From contig CM060834.1 of the NCBI GenBank assembly GCA_030762175.1, positions 32,858,501 to 32,922,500 of the forward strand: a DNA stretch of 64,000 nt, in the 5' to 3' direction. Position 1 is the stretch's first letter. Every line of letters starts with the position of its first letter. Below are positions 25,701 to 37,764 of this stretch, piece by piece. A model generated the notes under the pieces. That model saw nothing but the letters and a program-made list of their open reading frames with translations. It did no database searches and was not told the origin of the DNA. Origin of the DNA: Metallyticus violacea (taxonomy: Eukaryota > Arthropoda > Insecta > Mantodea > Metallyticidae). Position numbers and translations under genes: made by a program.

Positions 25701-26008
25701 CCCGTGGTGAGCCTTGGTCGGTCGCAGCGACCTCTGCTTCCTCTGTCTCCGTCTTTCGACTTCATTGATAAAGGGCAGTATTGCAGGGAGGCATGTAATC
25801 AGCATGCCGGCATCCCGCAGGTTGCCTATCACGTCATGATCGAAGAACGCCACCTCTTTATCAGGCAACTTCCCAATCGTCCTCACGAGGCTGGGTGAAG
25901 CCCGTTCCAGATCTCCCTAACTTAGAAAAATTCCTAATTCCCGGGAATCAAACCCGGGCCTCCCAGCAATTAGTCAGCAACGCTAACCACTAGACTAAGG
26001 AGGTAGTC
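25701..26008 (-). mobile_element. SINE-E copy (Glu/Val-like tRNA head)
   Basis: The minus strand starts CCTCCTTAGTCTAGTGGTTA (A box), then GGCCCGGGTTTGATTCCCGG (B box) and a body CTAAGTTAGGGAGATCTGGA, running to ACCAAGGCTCACCACGGG. The second copy at 45770-46322 matches along the whole length. Confidence 0.85.
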
Positions 26009-26261
26009 ATTTTATTACAGTAGCAGAATTATGTACCATACCGGCATGTTTAAATATCTTTCTTATAATATTAATTCTAAGAAACTATTAAATATGCTTC
26101 TACAATGATGTATAACATAAAAAGATTGAAATGTACTTTATTATGTCGTTCATTTCATCTTCTTCGATACAATTCAGTTAATCCAAGAGAACACTTGATT
26201 GACAGAAATGTGAACCTTAGACATCGGCAAGGAAATGCAGATACCTGGCGAAAGCAATGTT

Positions 26262-26545
26262 TTTTTTTATTTGTTTATTTACGGACGCTCTTTAACATCA
26301 CAGCGTCCCAATCTATTCAGGGCGTGAAACGGCCAACAAATTTTGCTCAGAGGCCTCTTCTTTCAGGCTTGAGGTTCTTTATCGTGTCGTAAATGTACGA
26401 CACGGGACCCACGGCTTCACTTCCCCTCCGAAGGAAGCCAGACTGACGATTTTTACGCCCGAAAAAATCCATCGATCCTGGCCGGGTTTGAACCCACGAC
26501 CTTGGGTTTAGGAGGCAATGGTTGCCACTACACCACCAGGACCGA
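26262..26545 (-). mobile_element. SINE-B copy
   Basis: The minus strand runs TCGGTCCTGGTGGTGTAGTG, a B box GGGTTCAAACCCG, CCATCGATTTTTTCGGG in family form, and GAACCTCAAGCCTGAAAGAA, to a tail ending in GTAAATAAACAAAT and poly-A. This is one of the best preserved copies. Confidence 0.92.
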
Positions 26546-26569
26546 CAAACCAATGGTTGAATGAAGACT

Positions 26570-26930
26570 TCAACACATTGTACGGTATGAGGCCAATTAG
26601 GATTGATTTGTGCTGCGATTCTTGACCATCGATGAAACATGGCTCCAGTACTACACACTTCCTGTAGTACGCCCATCCCATCAGTAAGGAAAGTAATGAC
26701 AGTTTTTTGGAATGCACAAGGAGTACAGGCTATCTTCCAAAGAATAGACCGTCGCCACATAGTTGAGAAACGTCATTCATCGTGGTAAGCTCTCCGAAAA
26801 GGCAGTTTTTCTATCAGCCAATACCTCCGTTCATATGTCCGTTGTTCTCATGGCTGCTATTCATAAATGTAGTTCGAAGTGTCGAAAACAGCCATATAAG
26901 CCCTACCATCAAACTACCACCTTTTCAATA
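26570..26930 (+). mobile_element. mariner-type transposase relic
   Basis: Frames give LTIDETWLQYYT (first catalytic Asp region), SVRKVMTVFWNAQGVQAIF, then SANTSVHMSVVLMAAIHKC, which corresponds to the HQDNAPxHxxxxxxxxI region with the second Asp lost. A frameshift lies between them. Only the middle of the gene is present, next to SINE-B. Confidence 0.78.
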
Positions 26931-26999
26931 ACTTGAAATGGATTGAGTATAGCGTTTTGGTGATGATAATGCAATCATTAGTTATCTGACAACGAGACC

Positions 27000-27640
27000 A
27001 GAGCACTGCAGAGGCGTAAGCCTGATAGAAAACTATGTTAAAATATGGATATCAAAACAGAAGATTCTGGGAAAAAATAAACCTAAGCTTGGAAGTTATT
27101 GAAAGACAAAAAGTATTTGGTAGTATGAAGAAAAGAGTTCATTGAGACTTTATGGGGAAATAAAAATAGAGTGGGATAGGGAAAAAAATATAGAACTTGT
27201 GATAAGGCAGGTAGAGAAGGGTTTAAATAGGTTGCAGTGGAGTTATGAATTTAAAAGGATTAAGATAAGATAAAGATATAGAAAAATGTCCAACGGGTTG
27301 GGAAACTAATGCGGATTTTTATGGTTTATTATAATGCAAGCAAAGTTGTGCGTAGAACAGGCATGGTAACCAAAATGGAAGAATTTAGATAGAGAAATAT
27401 TAATTAGAAAGATTTTAACTGTAAAAAGAGAGAAGATAAAAAAAAATAATAGGGAGCTATTTGTGCAAAGTTAGAGAGAAATGGATAAGCGTGATTAAGA
27501 GGAAGACAGAGAGAAACATAACCTTAAAAGTACAATAGGTCAGATAAATACAAACAAGGATAGGATAATACAGCAATAAATGTGATGGTCACCTACAGTA
27601 ATAACCTGTATTGGAATCAGAATCTAAACAAACAACTCTA
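27000..27640 (+). pseudogene. A-rich coding-like stretch, family unknown
   Basis: One frame reads a charged segment (EIKIEWDREKNIELVIRQVE, then KGLNRLQWSYEFKRI), and others add WKNLDREILIRKILT. The strand bias resembles that of the decayed LINE at 15.4-17 kb. No catalytic motif is visible, so I do not assign a family. Confidence 0.3.
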
Positions 27641-30509
27641 GAAAGAAAATGTCTAGAAGAGATAAGTAAGATTAGTAATATTTAATTTTTGGTACTGGAT
27701 TGATAAAGTATGCATTTTTGAGTGTAGTATGTTATCTAATCTTTCGGGATATATTTTCGATAAATTTGCAATTTCATTTAAAACACTGAAACAGATATTA
27801 AGACGAAGTAATGAAACTCAGAAATAATGAGACATTCCCTCCTCATACTTGTACATGTTACTATTTAAAACTTCAATCTAAAACTAGGAAAAAGCTGCAC
27901 TGTCTTGTCACAACTCCTTGTTGTCCATTCACAAAACTTTCAGAGTGACCCTGAATAAATAACGTTCTAACTTAGCATATTTAGTAACATTTATATCATT
28001 TGACCGATCCGTCAAATTCTCACTCGATATTACTGTGATCCTCAGGTGTTTCATCCTTGCAAACTGACACTTTTAAGTTTACCTTATTCTGTTTGGCAGC
28101 ACTGGGTCACATTTCGCACTAAGAACTGTTTACCATAAAATGGGCTTGCCCTGTTTCAAACACTTCCGCATAAATGCGTCAAACAAGAAGACAAAAGAAA
28201 GCATATACTTTTTGCATCACAGGTGTCAGCATTACATTGACCTTGCTTTTCTTAAACTCCTGAAACCAACCAAGGTCGACCACCTAAAACACCTTAACTG
28301 TCTTTTCTTAGCGCATTAGTTATCTTTATACCAAATCTCGCATACCAGTTTCTCACAAATGAAAGGTGAAGGTTTGTGTTATATAAAAAAATTCTTATAT
28401 CAGCTAATTGGCCGACAGAGGTGGAAGGAAGGGGACCGGATACTACTTTAGTCACACCACAGAACTTCACAGATTAACGCCTCAGATTTGTTTTTGTTTT
28501 GATTTGTTTTTTTGGGGTAATCCTAAACTAAACTTTTAAAATTCGTAAATTCTATGTGGCATATTCGGAAATATTGCATACGTGTTGCGGGTGTATGTGT
28601 TACTACATGTAAGTTCGTTTATTTATGTCATCAATTTTGTAAACACTACTGTGTATTGTGCGTCCGAATATGAACGCAAGCCGCGCAGGGCCAAAATATA
28701 ATCAGTCGCCAGCTCTGTCAATAGACCAGTCCCCTTTAAATTTCTACTCGCACAACTTTGATGAATAATAGCATGCACACAATTTTTGTTTTATTTCATA
28801 GGTGTTCGAACTGGTGTCCATCTGCGGTCACATGTTTATCAGATGCGTATTTTAATGAAATTTGCATTCACTTGCTACCGCTCTGCTTCCATATTACGAG
28901 TACTTTGAATTTCTACCCTTATATTTTAACTTTTTCTACATAAGGGGTACAGCTGTTGATTTTTTCTCTATTTTAGTGCTCACATTTCATTTCATTTATT
29001 CTCCAAACATTTCTGTACAGAAATTTTGGTTTCTGAAATATACAATATATAATGTGCATACAAAACCACACAATTCAATGTAGAGCATAAGCGACATACA
29101 GTGAGTTTATTTGAGCTACAGGCTGTCAGCTCGGAGCTATTACTGGGAAAATAGATACGCTGCGCATAATTAGTGTTTTAATCTAGAATTTATATTTTTG
29201 CTGAAAGCATAAAATAATACCCTTTTAGTAATAAGGAATAACCTGTGCCATGTAAAAAATGATGCCCCTCATAGGCAATACATTGCCAATATCTGCGTAA
29301 AAGATTTCTGTATTCCATCTAGTTAGCTTTTCGTAAGAACACGGGCGGTTCGTAACACGTATCTTCTCTCTCTAGTAACTTTTTAACAAATTGGTGAACA
29401 TTTTCTCTAACTGGAACACGATTACCAAGGTACTTTCTTGCTAATCACTTTACCGCTTCCCCGTTCTTCAAGACTATATTTATAGTGGCATAAGTAATGA
29501 AGAACAGTAGTATACAATAAAAGTACCCAGTAATACCGAACTCGTTAAATCTATCCCTCAATCTCTCTACAAGCTTTTATCTTCACATGCTTTACACAGC
29601 CTTGACGAGTGACTTCTTTCGGTATGCAGCCGTGCTCTGCTGCCTAGAACTCAAATAAACTCACTTTATAAATTTGCAATACAGTTAAATCATAAAAGTA
29701 ATCTAACCATATCTTTTAATGCAATATACAAAGGGCTTATTTTGTTACTTAGCAAATACTTTTATATTCACCTGTGTTGTAAATACGGTGTTCAACCAGA
29801 AATGCTTTTACCTTTCTTTTAAACAAGCAGAAATTTGAATGAATACTACAGAGTCTAGATATTGTATAATATGAATATACAATAGAAATGTTTATGATAA
29901 ATTTTATTGATATTTTTATTGTTGTGTAACTATTTGTTCTTTATACTGCTTGTATACTAGTGAACTTCTTTATTTATAGTGAAGCAGTAGATAACATTTA
30001 AAATAAAACACTTCAGTAAAATTTATTTCACTAATGCACTGTAATTAAAAATAAACAGGTGAGTTATGTAACACAAAGAAAAATGCTAACTCTGAAAGAG
30101 AAAACTAAAAATTACTATCTACGTGTAGCTATCAGCGTAAGAACTGTCTGTTCTTATGACAGATCGTATTGGCGTGACTTAAACTTGTGCATGTTGCTCT
30201 CTGCTGCGAAACCAGTTTAAAAAGCTCTGGGATGACCAACAAAAAACCAATATATATATTCATAGTTGCAAAAGTATAAACGTTAAAAACAATATTCTTG
30301 GTGTTTCTTTCCTTCTAATGTTCTACACATTGCTAGTGTGAAAAAAACTATATATATAGCTCCTGCATAGTTAGTGGTTAAATAGAAGCTTGGTTTAAAA
30401 TACTCCGAGTATTTCTAGTTGCCTCTCATAGCAGAGAAAACATAATGGAGGTAGGTCTCCGGGATATATAGAATCCGATGAGAGAGGTTCATGTTTCGTA
30501 CTTGAAGGA
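27641..30509. other. Long AT-rich stretch without recognised gene
   Basis: Short frames (28758-28943, 28862-29083) are hydrophobic or low in information and lack splice or motif support. Confidence 0.5.
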
Positions 30510-30590
30510 GGACACGGTATGTCAGTTGGTTAGAGCGTCAGCACGGAAGGCAGAAGACCTGTGGTTCGAATCCGAATTTTTCTTTTCCAA
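30510..30590 (+). repeat. tRNA-like sequence (Ile/Ala-like head or tRNA pseudogene)
   Basis: It has ATGTCAGTTGGTTAGAGCGT (A box) and the exact B box GGTTCGAATCC, followed by a T run that could stop RNA polymerase III. The anticodon arm and acceptor stem do not pair well, so a functional tRNA is unlikely. Confidence 0.55.
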
Positions 30591-31029
30591 CTTCTTAGTT
30601 AAAATTTAGACTGATGCGTGAATTTTTAGAACCTTTAATATAAATTTTATATTTTGTTAAAGCATCAATATAACGCACTGCATTACAACAGCAACTAGTT
30701 AATTAACAATATCGTTAGCTTTTAAATTAGGTTTTAAAAATAGGTTTACATTGAAGTTAACTGAACTATAATAATTAATTAATTAGGCCCTCTCCTTTCT
30801 GAATAAAACATCTTCTCTTCCAGTGATATATTAATCCTGTCGTTCAGCTGGTAGTTTAGATTTTCAAATATTAACAAAGGTTCTATTTAAGGTTTTATGT
30901 TTATGCCAGATATTATCCTGATACAAGCATTATACCTAAAGCCTGATTCGGGTACTGACGGATAAAGTGAACCGTTCAAAATTGGTTACACTTTGCACCT
31001 TCAGATGTCAGAAAGATAGACAGTCAGCT

Positions 31030-31262
31030 TCAAGTTCATCCAGTATATTGCTAAGATGACGGGAAATGGCCGGTAAATTTTTCCAGGTATAAAGCTCTTT
31101 AACGTGCCGTAAATCTACGACACGTTAAATGGCTTTAAGTCCCTCCGGGGGACTAGCGCTCCAGAGTTTTACTTCCCGAAAAAATCTTATCTACCGCGGT
31201 CGGGTTTGAGCTTCCAAACTTTGAGTACAGAGGAAAGCACGTTAACACAAGAACACCGAAGT
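31030..31262 (-). mobile_element. Divergent SINE-B-like copy
   Basis: The minus strand has GTGTTCTTGTGTTAACGTGC (head), CAAACCCGACC (degraded B box), GATTTTTTCGGGAAGTAAAA and GTCGTAGATTTACGGCACG, and then ATTTACCGGCCATTT. The layout is that of SINE-B, but the divergence is high and the head differs, so it may be an older subfamily. Confidence 0.65.
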
Positions 31263-32343
31263 TTAAGGTGAGATCATAGGCTCTATATTGCTAATGCGAA
31301 GTCGTTCATTTTTAAGTACCCTTTTCTTAGAAAGTATTTCAGATATCTCAGTGAAATAAACTGCTTGTTTTTTCATTACATTATAAGTTATGAGCTCTAG
31401 TTTAGAAAATGTACTTTATAAAAATAAGTTATTATTTTATTCCTTTTTTATAAAAATAAAATTATATTTATGTGCATGTACGAAAAAGTTCCTATGCACA
31501 TGACCTGAAGCTAGAGATCAGCTATGAATATAATAATGTAGATGAGTTACAAAAATTTCGTGCTTCTATCTTCATTAGTTTATGAGAATTAGATACATAT
31601 GTTGTGAATTTTTCACTTACGACTAAAATAGCATTAAAATTAATACAACTAATTGTCAGTTTATATACTAATACATTTCTTGCACCTGCATCTTCACATA
31701 TATTACAGGAGATAGTTTCACTCAACACTGTAATTAAAATATTCAAGTCAATCAAGATATCCTTTGTTGTCTTCATTATTTTCCATATGATTACTAGATA
31801 TATTTTTCTTGGAAGCACAAGGGGAGTGTAATTAGTCGGTTTATCATTTACTGAATTATTTCCTTTAGAAAAAGGCGAATTATTTTCATTATCACTACTA
31901 ACATGCTTTACTGGATAGGTTTTGTAATGCCTATTTCATTTCATTTTTTTAAAATGTGTATAAATCCTGTTGGACCTAGGCATGATATTAGATCTATTTA
32001 GGAAAGAAAACTGGAATGTATAGTTTGTAAAACTCAAAATAAATACAAAAATTTCCAATTGCTTCAAAAATTAAACATACAAGTAGCTATTACTGTTAAT
32101 GACATTTGAAACAGCAATTTATCCACAAAATACATTAAACCACACTCCTCTGTGAGAAATAGTTTCAGAAATATTTTCATTTTTATGCAATAGTGCAAGC
32201 TATTAAAAAACAACTTTGGCACATAAAATACATTATGTAATTAAAAACACTTACAGTTGGAATTTATAAATGTATTATATACCAAGTTAAGCAGAAAAAT
32301 CCAAATAATTATTTGGTACAAAAAATAATATTTTAATTTTTTT
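31263..32343. other. AT-rich stretch without recognised gene
   Basis: Overlapping short frames on both strands at 31.5-31.8 kb show no motif. Confidence 0.45.
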
Positions 32344-32590
32344 CAGAATTTGACTTCTGATCTTGCCTTAAACTGAATATACTTCAACAAATCATGTTTC
32401 TAACAGTAATGGTTTGAGAATTACGGATTTCTAAATTGAGTTTCCTTTTCTATTTTTCATTCCTGAGGAACAAAAACTAAAATTTGACCTCTGATCGTAC
32501 CCTAAACAAAAATTTCTTCTTCAAATCACGTTTCTAACAGTAAGGGTTTCAGAATTACGTATTTCTAAACTGAGTTTCTTTTAGTTTTTA
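32344..32590. repeat. Two-unit tandem duplication, period about 134 bp
   Basis: TTTGACTTCTGATCTTGCC at 32349 recurs as TTTGACCTCTGATCGTACC at 32483. Both are followed by TTTCTAACAGTAA and then GAATTACG(G/T)ATTTCTAAA and TGAGTTTC. Confidence 0.85.
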
Positions 32591-34859
32591 TTTATTTTTT
32601 CTTTGCAGAAGAAAACTCGTTCACTAGAACCGGTTTGTTTTTTAGCTTTACACTCACAAGCAACATTTATCCCCTTCATAACTAAGCAATAAGAAAGCGA
32701 CAATAATGAACACCCTCGAACTTGTAAAGCTGCCAAGATTTTTGAACTGTGTGATTAATTTCACTCATTAGAAATTAACCATTAATTGCAGTTGCACAAT
32801 AAAAACATGTATGAATATGATTTATATTTTGCAAGGAAAAGAAGATAGAGGGTTTAAAGTTTTAAATCTCTCTAAAAAAAATAGACAAAAACAATCGAAT
32901 TATCTTGAATCAGCTCCAATAAGTTCTAACAACTAGAAAGGTTCCATGGTTATATTAATGCTTCTGTAAGGGATAAAAATAGCAAAATTCGTACGGACAT
33001 TTTCCATAATATTTGTCAGCACAATGATTGGGAGTTGCCACCCAAACTCCTGCTTTTAGGAAAGTAGTTATCCTTGGTGATTGAAAACCGGCTACAAATA
33101 CAGTAACACGTTCCCCTGAAAGTAAACGGGCGGATACAATTTAGAATATATTACTACTTAAACAAAAAAAAAAAAAAAACACATAAATCTATTGCATTGT
33201 AATGAAAGAGATATAAATAGAGCAATGCTAAACCAGGTAAATGTTTAACAATTCTAATTTATTATACAGATCACTTATTGAAAGGAAAAAGCAGGAAATA
33301 AAAGATCAACACAAACATCGTCAATGCTACAAGCTCCATATAGATCTACTGTCTGCAAACGGCATAGGAAGACAATTGTTAGTTACTCTTTCTGGGAAAG
33401 GAGTTCTAAGGAAAGAAATCAATTTTAATAACTTCAAATTTTGAACATAGAAATACAGTCTTCGTGAATTAAGGTGAACAAGCAGATAAATTTACATTAT
33501 AAATTATTTAGTGCCAATACCCGTTTCATTCTAATTCTATACCGCAATATTGATACCCATTGTTGAGACAGTTCAGTGTAGTTATTAATTTTATTGGTTG
33601 TACTAAAAGTTAAAAGTGATTTGCTTGTGTTTCTAGCTGTTTTAACATTTTATTTAGCAACCATATTTTTATTCGTAACAGATATCACAGCTAAACTCTC
33701 CATGAATTTAGTAATATGACTCAGATACTGATAATAACTTAATATAATGCAAGTTTGGGTGTTGTTAATAATATAATTAGAACGGAAAAGGAGATTGCGT
33801 CAATTTTACGTCAAGAGCAAAGGAGGATATGACCGAAACTCCTGGAAAGTGCGACGGTTTTGAATAGGGGGAGGATGGAGAAGTTAATGGATGATGGTTT
33901 TAATTAATTATGATTGAATAATAATTGTGAAATCAAATGAAGTTCTTCTTCTCTCCCGTCGCTGTCTCGATGCGTCGTTCTGTCTCGGCTAGCTTCTTGT
34001 ATTTGTGCACAGCTGGATATTTTGTTACCTTTTTCACGTCAACGGGTGGAAATTGTCGCGAACTAGAGAATATGTAAACAAAGTTCAAGACTGAAAATGA
34101 CGCTATTTATTTCCTCTTGTCACTAGTTCAATGTAAAAGATCGCCTTTCTAAGTTCTGTTGAACGATATTTATTATTACTTCCCCCTAATCGAACTAATT
34201 GTCTATCGCAACATTTTCCTTCTTTTAATTTTGGTCAGTTCATGAAATTTCACTCTCCCGGATCACAATTATCTACGTTTCAATATCACTCGACTGTTTC
34301 CTTTACTCAGGGACTAACCATTACTGCCCGATTCCTTCTCTCCACCTTGACGGCTCTACACTTACTGCCTGTAGCTTCGGACCGGCCCTTGGCCTTCCTA
34401 TTCACCTGATTTCCTTTTCTCCCTTATGGTTCACACAAGTGTAGAAATCTGCCCTTTTTATCTTTCTATTCTGCAAAGGTCTCCTACTGTTCCCTTCTTT
34501 AGGCTAACTAAAAAATGAAAGTTAACAGAAACTCTAGAGAGGCGACCCTTTCTTATACAAAAGAAGTCTTATAACAAAACACACCAAATACAAAGACGAC
34601 TCCTGGTCATTTGTTCTGTGTTTATACACAAAGCTTATTCACCCTCTCTATATTGTCTGGCATCTATTCTAAAAGGTCTGTCGCCAGACTTTCTCTTCTG
34701 TTATCCCAAAAAATACACAAAAGTACACAATGCATGAATAACTTAACAACTAACATGTATATACATAAATTGTACACACTAACCTTAATAATACTTATAA
34801 TATCTTTTGATAATATTAATACTTTATAATATGTTAATTAGGGACGTCATCTCATTGTT
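32591..34859. other. Long stretch without recognised gene
   Basis: 33162-33179 is a poly-A run. The region 33.95-34.5 kb is C/T-rich and less AT-rich than its surroundings, but no family is recognised. Confidence 0.45.
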
Positions 34860-35960
34860 ACAGCTTCAAAAGATGATGCTTTCTAATTAGAACTAGCAAA
34901 ATTAATCCTGGAAAGAACAGCTTATATTTACAAAAAGATTTGGAGACTGCAGGAATGAAAATCGATGCTTCAACAGTGCGTAGGGGGCTTCTATAAGATG
35001 GAAGGAAAGTTCGAAGACCGGCCAGAAAAAAGCGATTAACATACCCCAGTGCCACTATAAAGTTGTAGCTATTTAGGAGGGTGATAGTAGAGACAAACCC
35101 CAGTGTGCCATGCTAACTTAGGTAGAGGAGACATGTCCCCAATCAGAGTTGTAATTGCAAACGATAGCCCTGACAGGTCCTTACTTTCAGGAGTAAGTCG
35201 CAGTGATGCCGAGGCTGTACGCCAACAGGTCGTGCTCCAAAGCGAGAGAGAGCCAGAGGGTAGAGATCAAAGACAAAGACCCCGAGCCGTCGCTCTATTT
35301 TCCCTTATATCGTTTTAAGATTGCCAAGGGGGTCTGTACATTGTGACAAACTATACGAAATATGGTGTGCCACCGCCTTAGATTTGAATTATATTAACCA
35401 ATGATAAAGTAGTGTGTATAAGAAATGCAAATATAAATGAATTTAATTTACAAAAATGTTAATTTGCTACACCCTTCAGCAGTACATGTGACACTGTGAA
35501 GAAAAAGAGAATGACATGGACTAGAAAATATCAGAACTGGCCACAAGAAGAGTGGAGAAGGGTCCAATTTTCAGATGAAAGTAAATTTTAAGTGCAGGGG
35601 TTAAATGTTTCGCTTGTAAGGTGAAGCGATGGAGAGGAAATGCTCCCGAAGCACATCAAACAGATGGCAAAGTTTCTACAAAAGATGTTTTGGGGATGTT
35701 TTGCATTTACAGGCACTAAATGTGGCAGAAACGCTCCGAAAGGTGAATTGCATCCAGAGGGGACTACTTTGAGAAAGATCATCAAAATTGTGAAGATTAA
35801 TAAAAGTGCGTTGTCATAGAGGGTATGATCATTCTTTGTTGAACAGCTCTCGTAGATCTGGAAGTAGTTCCTGACAACTTCTGTACAGAACGAAAATACA
35901 ATCCGAATCCTGTAGAAAAATAATAATGTCAGCGGCATTCTTAAAAAAAATACTTTAAAC
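34860..35960 (+). mobile_element. Tc1-like transposase relic split by about 430 bp of unrelated DNA
   Basis: The first part gives LETAGMKIDASTVRRGLL, then DGRKVRRPARKKRLT, the DNA-binding region. The second part, from about 35490, gives KKKRMTWTRKYQNWPQEEWR, then VQFSDESKF (first catalytic Asp) and MFWGCFAFTGT. In intact Tc1 proteins these parts are adjacent, so 35045-35490 looks inserted. The C-terminal half is missing or unrecognisable. The 71-codon frame at 35103-35318 lies in the inserted DNA and has no known match. Confidence 0.82.
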
Positions 35961-36641
35961 ATTTTCCTTTCCCCTTTTGTTTATTTCATTTTCAAATGTA
36001 TTGAATTGCTCCTCAAATCTTGGACTATGTAGTCCTATTTTTTTAAAATAATCTTACAAATATATGACTTTGCGTAACCTAGAAGTCAACTGTCTGTAAT
36101 GCACAATTGTGCCACTCTGCAGGTTTCCGTACTGTGGCTATGACTTCTCTTCGTTGTCAAGTTTCATCAAGCGGGTTATGTCTCTTACATATGCATTGCT
36201 TACTTTTGCTTTACATAATAATTGTTCATATTATTTAATAAGTAGTTTATTAAATATGTAAATTTATGATGTACAAAAGTAATCGATTCAAATATTTTCA
36301 TAGACCCGTTGAAGACGAAGTTCTGAAAAGTATATCTACCAAATAATGTTGAAAATACACGTTTTCAAAGAAATGCTATAGTAAAATTTAGATGTGGTCG
36401 TTAAATTTTTAACGATGTTCATTTTATTAATTCCCAAAATTAAAAATCTACAACTGGTTTAACTTCTTCCTTATCTTCAAATTCAGTTGTAATTCCCTTT
36501 TCGCATCTTAATAAGTAGATAATCTAAAGCTAATGCTAGAAGTATATATGTGGACATTTGAAAGGCATCTTTTTAAGATTAGCCTTGTTAACCAAGAGCA
36601 GCTGCTGGATTGAGCTGTAAATAGCAGACCTGGAATTATCA
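35961..36641. other. AT-rich stretch without recognised gene
   Basis: Nothing supported. Confidence 0.5.
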
Positions 36642-36676
36642 CACACACACACGCACACACACACACACACACACAC
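36642..36676. repeat. CA microsatellite
   Basis: An ACAC run of about 17 dinucleotides with one G interruption. Confidence 0.95.
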
Positions 36677-36804
36677 TCATCTAAAACTATAAAAAGAATA
36701 TCGAACATATGCTATCTAATTTTTAGCCAATTCCGAAGGAATTGCGGTTGTACCCATGAAAATATTTTTCTATCGAGTCTACCTAGTAGGCACTGAAAAT
36801 GACA

Positions 36805-37560
36805 ATAAAAAATAAATTATATACACCGGTCGCAATTTTTTTTTCTCACCAAAACTCAACATATAACCATCAATTAACAAACGATTCGTCCAGCTCGTTA
36901 ACCAGCAAAATTGGGTCATTGGGAGCGGGTGTTAATCTAAGTGAAAATTTAAAAAAAAATTTAAAAATCGTTCTAGTTGCCGTAATTTTTTTTATTTCTC
37001 TGCGAAACTCGGTATGTGACATTAAAATAAATTAATAAAAATATTTTCCAAAAATCAGTAAAATCGGACTATTAAAAGTGGGGGTTTACCTGAAGCGCAA
37101 AATTTAAAAATCGCTGTAGCGGCAACAAAGTTTGTTTTTTCGCAACAAAACTCAGTTTATACCATTTAAATAATATAATAAAATACTTTGTGAAAATCAA
37201 GGAAATCGGGTCATTAGGAGTGAAGGATATACTGGAAAACCAAAATTTAAAGAATGGGGGTTAAAGCGAAATTTAACACAATTTTAAATTGTTTTACAAT
37301 AAACTCGGTATATATCATTGGAATAAAATAAGAGAATTAGTTTCTAAAAATCATGAAATCAGATCATTAGAAAGGTGGGGTTTACTTGAAATCCAACATT
37401 TAAAAATCGCTCGAGCTGCACCAATATATACCATTTAAATAAAATAATAAAAATAATTTCTGAAAATTAGGGAAATCGGGGCATTAGGAGTGGGGGTATA
37501 GCCGAAAACCGAAATTTAAAAAGTGCTCTTGCATTTAATTTTCCCTCCATTGTTTTAAAA
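36805..37560. repeat. Degenerate tandem satellite, about five units of 115-155 bp
   Basis: The anchor AAATCGGGTCATTAGG recurs with variation at about 36910, 37061, 37203, 37356 and 37473 (spacings about 150, 142, 153 and 117). Each is followed by a G-rich GTGGGGGTTTAC-like segment and AAATTTAAAAATCGCT, and preceded by an AAACTCGGTATATACCATT-like segment and ATAAAATAATAAAAAT. Confidence 0.85.
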
Positions 37561-37717
37561 TAAAAGGAGAAATTAATTCAAAATATCAACTGTATTTATA
37601 ACGATATATATATATGCTTCTTGCCATTGAAGAACTCGCAGTAGTTCGAAATATAGCAATTTCAAGTGTGACTCTTTCTCTGTGTTTTATCTTTATCTAC
37701 TTTTATTATTAGTGTTA

Positions 37718-37721
<4 letters not shown>

Positions 37722-37760
<39 letters not shown>
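37722..37760. repeat. AT microsatellite
   Basis: About 19 AT units. Confidence 0.95.

Positions 37761-37764
<4 letters not shown>

Noticed and set aside
25704..26004. Possible functional tRNA gene on the minus strand
   Set aside because: The A and B boxes are good, but the same head with the same 200-bp body occurs at 45.8-46.3 kb, so it is a SINE.
26347..26760. 137-codon minus frame
   Set aside because: It runs through SINE-B and the antisense of a mariner relic. Both are explained by the repeats.
36508..36708. Cysteine/valine-rich minus frame
   Set aside because: It comes from the CA microsatellite.
36805..37560. CRISPR-like array
   Set aside because: The repeats are long (115-155 bp), diverged and contiguous with no short identical repeat and spacer pattern, and the genome is eukaryotic.
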